From DASUAS01 sp036502765 (lineage in GTDB: Bacteria; Actinomycetota; Acidimicrobiia; IMCC26256; DASPTH01), in contig DASXXX010000268.1 of NCBI GenBank assembly GCA_036502765.1, positions 1-18,712 on the forward strand: a stretch of DNA of 18,712 nucleotides, read 5' to 3'. The translations under genes and the position numbers were made by a program. A model generated the notes under the pieces. The model was not told the origin of the DNA. It worked only from the letters and a program-made list of their open reading frames with translations, and did not search any database. Position 1 is the stretch's first letter, and every line of letters begins with the position of its first letter. Shown piece after piece: positions 15,499 to 18,712 of this stretch.

Positions 15499-16771
15499 CG
15501 GCACATTCTGACGTGGAACCCGACGAACGACCGGGCCGGGCGAGCATCCAACCCGCGACGCCGAGGTACGCAAGCCCCGCGCCCACGTCGTCGAGGGTGC
15601 GGACCCGTTCCCACCAGTCGCCCCGAACGGCGGAGAGCTCGGGCACCGGGATCACGTGCCGGGTCCACCACGTCGCCAGGACCAGCACGCCGATGAGCAC
15701 CATGCACTCGACCACGCTCCTCCCACGCCACCGCTCGAGGTCGAGGACGAGCACGAGAGGGAGCAGCGCCCAGGCGTAGTAGTGGTCCCAGCTCAACGGC
15801 CCGGCCACCAGGATCACGAGGATCAGGACGCCGAGCTCCAGCGGGTCGAACTCCCGGCCGCGCCGCAACCGCCAGAGGCCGCAGAGCGCGACCGCCCAGA
15901 TCACGTACGCAAGCAGATACCAAGCTCCGGGCGCGCGGTGGCTCCAGAAGTCAGGGACCGAGGTGGTCAGACGCGCCAGCGCGCCGACGATCGACTGGTT
16001 GAAGGCGCCCACGGTTCCCTTCGACACCGACGGACTCACGTCGCGCAGCCAGACCAGGATGTCGTCCGGACGTCCGACGGCAGCCGCCGCGAGAGTCAGC
16101 GCCAACGCGGACACGATCGCCGACTTCACGGCTCGGGTCTTGCCCCGCAGCAGGAGGTAGAGCACGAGGAGTCCTGGGCTCACCTTCAGCGCGGTGGCGA
16201 CCCCGAGCCCGATGCCGGCGAGCCGCCAACGGTCGCGCGCTGCACCGAACACACCGACGGCGAGCGCGAGCATCACCAGGCCGGTCCCCTGCCCCAGCGC
16301 CAGGCCCTTCACGAAGGGATAGCCGAAGAACAGGGCGGCCAGCGCCAACAGCGCGGCCTGTGCTCTCGCCGGAGGCGACAGGCTCCAGGCGACGAGGACG
16401 ATCGCGCCGATCATCTCGAAGAACGAGACGATCCGGAACAGGCGCGCCCCACCCTCGTTCCCGAAGGGCAGGAACGGCACGTGGGTCAGCGCGACGGCCG
16501 GGTCGCCGATGTAGCTCGAGAACACGGATCGCCCGGTCTTGGCCATGTCCTTGCCGAGCAGTTCGATGCCCTCGGCTCGCGCCGCCGCCTGGTCGTACAG
16601 CGGTTCGCGATCGACGAGCCGACGCGCGGCGACGATGTTGAGGTTGTAGTCGACCGGCCAATTGTTGGTGTAGTGCAGGCGGGCCGAGTCGGCGAATTCG
16701 AACACGGCGGCGAGGAACAGCACCGCACCCACGACGAGCAGGACGCGACGCACGCTCCAGGTCGAGGTCAC
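15431..16771 (-). CDS. GT87 family (DUF2029) polyprenol-phosphate-dependent membrane glycosyltransferase
   Basis: A 446-residue integral membrane protein of the GT87 family, whose actinobacterial members are polyprenyl-phosphomannose-dependent alpha-mannosyltransferases working on the outer face of the membrane. The pattern fits: one membrane segment (9-26), then an outer loop with NNWPVDYNLNIVAARRLVD (36-54) and PLYD (57-60). Inner family blocks are ATALKVSPGLLVLYLLLRGK, GAFNQSIVGALAR and LSWDHYYAWALLPLVLVLDL. About ten hydrophobic segments are visible. The start is GTG 16771, which overlaps the stop of a small upstream ORF (GTGA); GTG 16777 is an alternative. The last ~23 codons form a non-conserved tail that overlaps the following methyltransferase gene by 68 nt. 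Confidence 0.83.
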   Translation of the reverse strand: MTSTWSVRRVLLVVGAVLFLAAVFEFADSARLHYTNNWPVDYNLNIVAARRLVDREPLYDQAAARAEGIELLGKDMAKTGRSVFSSYIGDPAVALTHVPFLPFGNEGGARLFRIVSFFEMIGAIVLVAWSLSPPARAQAALLALAALFFGYPFVKGLALGQGTGLVMLALAVGVFGAARDRWRLAGIGLGVATALKVSPGLLVLYLLLRGKTRAVKSAIVSALALTLAAAAVGRPDDILVWLRDVSPSVSKGTVGAFNQSIVGALARLTTSVPDFWSHRAPGAWYLLAYVIWAVALCGLWRLRRGREFDPLELGVLILVILVAGPLSWDHYYAWALLPLVLVLDLERWRGRSVVECMVLIGVLVLATWWTRHVIPVPELSAVRGDWWERVRTLDDVGAGLAYLGVAGWMLARPGRSSGSTSECADGGTAAVGATREVVAGGVHRRG

Positions 16772-16953
16772 GACGCGCACTCGGCCGCGACGTCGGCGTC
16801 GGGAGCGAGCCGACACAGGCGCACACCCTGCGGGGTCGGCACACGCTTGTCGACGACGAGCGCGACCGGTCGATCGCGCCGTTGGGCGACGGCGACGGCG
16901 CCACGCGGCGGCGCGCTCGGAGCCGCGGGCGCGCGCGTCGAGGTTGCCGTCAC
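16768..16953 (-). CDS. Small hypothetical ORF coupled to the GT87 gene
   Basis: A 61-residue ORF of unknown function. Its GTG is at 16953 and its TGA shares bases with the GT87 start (GTGA overlap), an arrangement that normally marks real translational coupling. The first 25 residues are alanine/proline-rich and the rest (RDRPVALVVDKRVPTPQGVR, then LCRLAPDADVAAECAS) contains two cysteines. No Shine-Dalgarno sequence is visible. It has no recognised domain, and a chance ORF or the tail of a decayed longer gene remain real options. Confidence 0.3.
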   Translation of the reverse strand: MTATSTRAPAAPSAPPRGAVAVAQRRDRPVALVVDKRVPTPQGVRLCRLAPDADVAAECAS

Positions 16954-17123
16954 CCCGATGTGATCGACGCGACGCGGACGGGTCTGTAGTCAAGGCCGAC
17001 CACCGAACGACCGACCATCTGTGGGTGCACCTCCGACTCCGCGCCCGTTGGCCGCGGCCGTCGCGGTGACGGTCGTGGCGACCGCAGTGCTGGTCGTCGG
17101 CTAGATCGCCGCGCAACCCGAGC

Positions 17124-17140
17124 ACTGCCGCACCGGCAGT
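17124..17140. terminator. Perfect 7-bp hairpin, possible terminator after uvrA
   Basis: ACTGCCG and CGGCAGT are separated by CAC. The hairpin lies about 206 nt downstream of the uvrA stop on the minus strand and inside the pseudogene trace. It has no T tract on either side, so intrinsic termination is only a possibility. Confidence 0.3.
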
Positions 17141-17243
17141 CACCCGATCATGAGTTCGTACGGGCGTGAGCTGTCGAGCGTCGACACGATCCTGGTCCAG
17201 GGCGACGGTCAGGGCGCTCCGGGCCTGGGCCGGGTCCGGAGGT

Positions 17244-17263
17244 CAGCCCGGCCTGGCGGGCTG
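17244..17263. terminator. Perfect 7-bp hairpin close downstream of uvrA
   Basis: CAGCCCG and CGGGCTG are separated by GCCTGG. It is about 83 nt past the uvrA stop codon. As with the neighbouring hairpin there is no T tract, which is common in high-GC actinobacterial terminators, so its function is uncertain. Confidence 0.33.
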
Positions 17264-17346
17264 GGCGCTGGCGCGGCCGACGGTCGTGTCGGCCGGCGCG
17301 TGCTGTGGGCGTGACGCTCGAGCAGTGGCGGCACGCGCGAACGACG

Positions 17347-18712
17347 TCAGTCGATCCCGAGCAGCGGCGCGAGGAAGCGGCCGGTGTGGCTCTCGGGGGT
17401 CTTGGCCACGTGTTCGGGAGTGCCCTCGACCAGGACCTTCCCGCCACCGTCGCCGCCCTCGGGCCCGAGGTCGACGATCCAGTCGGCCGACTTGACCACG
17501 TCGAGGTTGTGCTCGATCACGAGCACGGTGTTGCCGGCGTCGACGAGTCGCTGCAGCACGCCGAGCAGCCGGCGAACATCCTCGAAGTGCAGTCCCGTGG
17601 TGGGCTCGTCGAGGATGTAGAGCGTGCGACCGGTGGCGCGCTTGCCGAGCTCCGCCGACAGCTTCACCCGCTGGGCCTCACCCCCCGACAGCGTGGGCGC
17701 GGGCTGCCCGAGGCGCACGTAGCCGAGGCCGACGTCGACCAGCGTCTGGAGGTGCCGGGCGATGGTGGGCTGGTTGGCGAAGAACCCGAGCGCCTCCTCG
17801 ATCGACAGCTCGAGCACCTCGGCGATGTTCTTGCCCTTGAACGTGACGTCGAGCGTGTCGCGGTTGTAGCGCGCGCCCTTGCACACCTCGCACGGCACGT
17901 ACACGTCGGGGAGGAAGTGCATCTCGATCTTGATCGTGCCGTCGCCCGCGCACGCCTCGCAGCGACCGCCCTTCACGTTGAACGAGAAGCGACCCGGGAG
18001 GTAGCCGCGCACCTTCGCCTCCTGCGTGGAGGCGAACAGCGTGCGCACCTTGTCGAACACCCCGGTGTACGTGGCCGGGTTCGACCGGGGTGTGCGCCCG
18101 ATCGGCGACTGGTCGATGTTGATGACCTTGTCGATGTGCTCGATGCCCTCCACCTTCTTGTGGCGGCCGGGCACGTTCTTCGATCGGTAGATCTTCTGCA
18201 TCAATGCTGGATACAGGATGTCGGTCACGAGGGTGCTCTTGCCGCTGCCGCTCACGCCGGTGACGGCGACGAAGCATCCGAGCGGGAAGTCGACGTCGAT
18301 GTGCTGCAGGTTGTGCTCGTGCGCGTCGCGCACCGTGAGCCACGCCTCGCCCGGTTCGCGCCGCATCTCGGGGACCGGGATCGACCGCTTGCCCGAGAGG
18401 AACTGGCCGGTGATCGATCGCTTGCTCGCCAGCACCTTCTTGAGCGAACCCTCGACCACGATCTCGCCGCCGTGCTCTCCTGCGCCCGGTCCGATGTCGA
18501 CGATGTGGTCGGCGATGCGGATGGTCTCTTCGTCGTGCTCGACGACGATCACCGTGTTGCCGAGGTCGCGCAGGCGCCCCATCGTGTCGATGAGGCGCTG
18601 GTTGTCGCGCTGGTGGAGACCGATCGACGGCTCGTCGAGGACGTAGAGCACCCCGACGAGTCCGCTGCCGATCTGGGAGGCCAACCGGATGCGCTGCGCC
18701 TCGCCGCCGGCG
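17347..18712 (-). CDS. uvrA: Excinuclease ABC subunit A (UvrA), C-terminal half (5' end outside window)
   Basis: The visible 454 codons are about half of the usual ~950-1000-residue UvrA, the ATPase that finds bulky DNA lesions and loads UvrB in nucleotide excision repair. The fragment begins at the first ABC signature (AGGEAQRIRLASQIGSGL), then Walker B VLYVLDEPSIGLHQRDN. The second ATPase follows with Walker A GVSGSGKS (about 152-159). The C-terminal zinc finger has Cys251, Cys254, Cys274 and Cys277 (CEACAGDG and CEVCKGARYN), then signature LSGGEAQRVKL and Walker B LYILDEPTTGLHFEDV. All motifs are intact. The open frame runs off the right edge, so the start is not visible. The 3' end converges on the pseudogene trace and is separated from the glycan run by 393 nt. 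Confidence 0.97.
   Translation of the reverse strand, partial: AGGEAQRIRLASQIGSGLVGVLYVLDEPSIGLHQRDNQRLIDTMGRLRDLGNTVIVVEHDEETIRIADHIVDIGPGAGEHGGEIVVEGSLKKVLASKRSITGQFLSGKRSIPVPEMRREPGEAWLTVRDAHEHNLQHIDVDFPLGCFVAVTGVSGSGKSTLVTDILYPALMQKIYRSKNVPGRHKKVEGIEHIDKVINIDQSPIGRTPRSNPATYTGVFDKVRTLFASTQEAKVRGYLPGRFSFNVKGGRCEACAGDGTIKIEMHFLPDVYVPCEVCKGARYNRDTLDVTFKGKNIAEVLELSIEEALGFFANQPTIARHLQTLVDVGLGYVRLGQPAPTLSGGEAQRVKLSAELGKRATGRTLYILDEPTTGLHFEDVRRLLGVLQRLVDAGNTVLVIEHNLDVVKSADWIVDLGPEGGDGGGKVLVEGTPEHVAKTPESHTGRFLAPLLGID

Larger units (their letters stand above)
17021..17345 (+). pseudogene. Broken gene trace, possibly an SGNH/GDSL-type hydrolase
   Basis: From GTG 17021 the frame reads an N-terminal hydrophobic segment (LAAAVAVTVVATAVLVVG) that ends in a TAG at 17102-17104. 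The same frame continues coherently as IAAQPEHCRTGSHPIMSS, YGRELSSVDTILVQGDGQ. After about 17214 the coding-like third-position GC signal moves to the frame one base later, which reads ALRAWAGSGGQPGLAGWALA, RPTVVSAGACCG. Together this resembles an anchored or exported protein with a hydrolase GDS motif (here GDG) followed by a frameshift. It is also truncated by the convergent uvrA end. The family assignment is a guess; the break (stop plus shift) is what the sequence shows. Confidence 0.4.
16954..17346. other. 393-nt gap between the glycan run and uvrA, without an intact gene
   Basis: No complete ORF of convincing quality was found on either strand. The gap contains a plus-strand pseudogene-like trace (17021-17345), two perfect 7-bp hairpins, and on the minus strand a TTGACT (16993-16988) that could be the -35 box of the glycan run. 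No convincing -10 box follows it, so a promoter is not called. Confidence 0.5.

Noticed and set aside
15656..16963. 435-codon open frame on the plus strand opposite GT87
   Set aside because: Shadow of a membrane-protein gene; highly charged, repetitive composition and no recognisable domain.
16988..16993. TTGACT on the minus strand as promoter of the glycan run
   Set aside because: The hexamer is a good -35, but no -10-like hexamer is found at 16-19 nt spacing, so I do not call a promoter.
1..18712. CRISPR arrays, tRNA/rRNA genes, IS elements or phage genes
   Set aside because: No regularly spaced repeats, cloverleaf-like sequences, transposase or integrase motifs, or target-site duplications were seen by eye.

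Overview
The window is very GC-rich, and coding frames show strong GC at third codon positions. It looks like a chromosomal piece of a high-GC actinobacterium. The NadA C-terminus (CPCSTMFRID) and the UvrA signature (AGGEAQRIRLASQ) fit that phylum. A lineage such as Acidimicrobiia is possible, but that is inference and was not tested.

Layout. Two housekeeping genes frame the window, both cut by its edges: the 3' end of quinolinate synthase nadA at left (+) and the C-terminal half of excinuclease uvrA at right (-). Nearly everything between them is a surface-glycan or lipid-linked-oligosaccharide gene cluster. The left half (about 285-8794) is a patchwork of strands: two FkbM-type methyltransferase-like genes and a GT4 glycosyltransferase on +, a GT8 glycosyltransferase on -, a PglK/MsbA-like ABC exporter on +, then two divergently transcribed GT4 glycosyltransferases. 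The convergent pairs meet with gaps of 4 nt or overlaps of 8 nt. The right half (16953 down to 8799) is one minus-strand run. In transcription order it holds a small unknown ORF, a GT87 polyprenol-phosphate-dependent membrane glycosyltransferase, a class I SAM methyltransferase, a second multi-TM GT-C-like membrane protein, a polyprenyl-phosphate sugar-phosphotransferase (initiating enzyme), an ExoA-like GT2, GDP-L-fucose synthase, and a GT-A-like putative glycosyltransferase. Several junctions are ATGA or GTGA overlaps, which suggests translational coupling.

How the genes could work together (inference). The PHPT enzyme would load the first sugar-phosphate on undecaprenyl phosphate. The cytosolic GT2, GT4, GT8 and GT-A-like enzymes would extend it, using GDP-L-fucose from Fcl among the donors. 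The ABC exporter would flip the lipid-linked glycan, and the two multi-TM GT-C-type proteins would add residues on the outer face from polyprenol-linked sugars. The methyltransferases would cap or decorate sugars. No Wzx, Wzy, Wzz, gmd or oligosaccharyltransferase was recognised here, so the end product (polysaccharide, glycolipid or glycoprotein) stays open.

The 393-nt stretch between the small ORF and uvrA (16954-17346) holds no intact gene. It contains a plus-strand trace that reads like a broken SGNH/GDSL-type hydrolase (in-frame stop plus an apparent frameshift) and two perfect 7-bp hairpins. No tRNA, rRNA, CRISPR array, IS element or transposase was seen. I found no clearly new system. 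The most unusual points are the pseudogene trace, a 68-nt gene overlap, an atypical GT4 active-site motif, and the mix of glycan-assembly parts.
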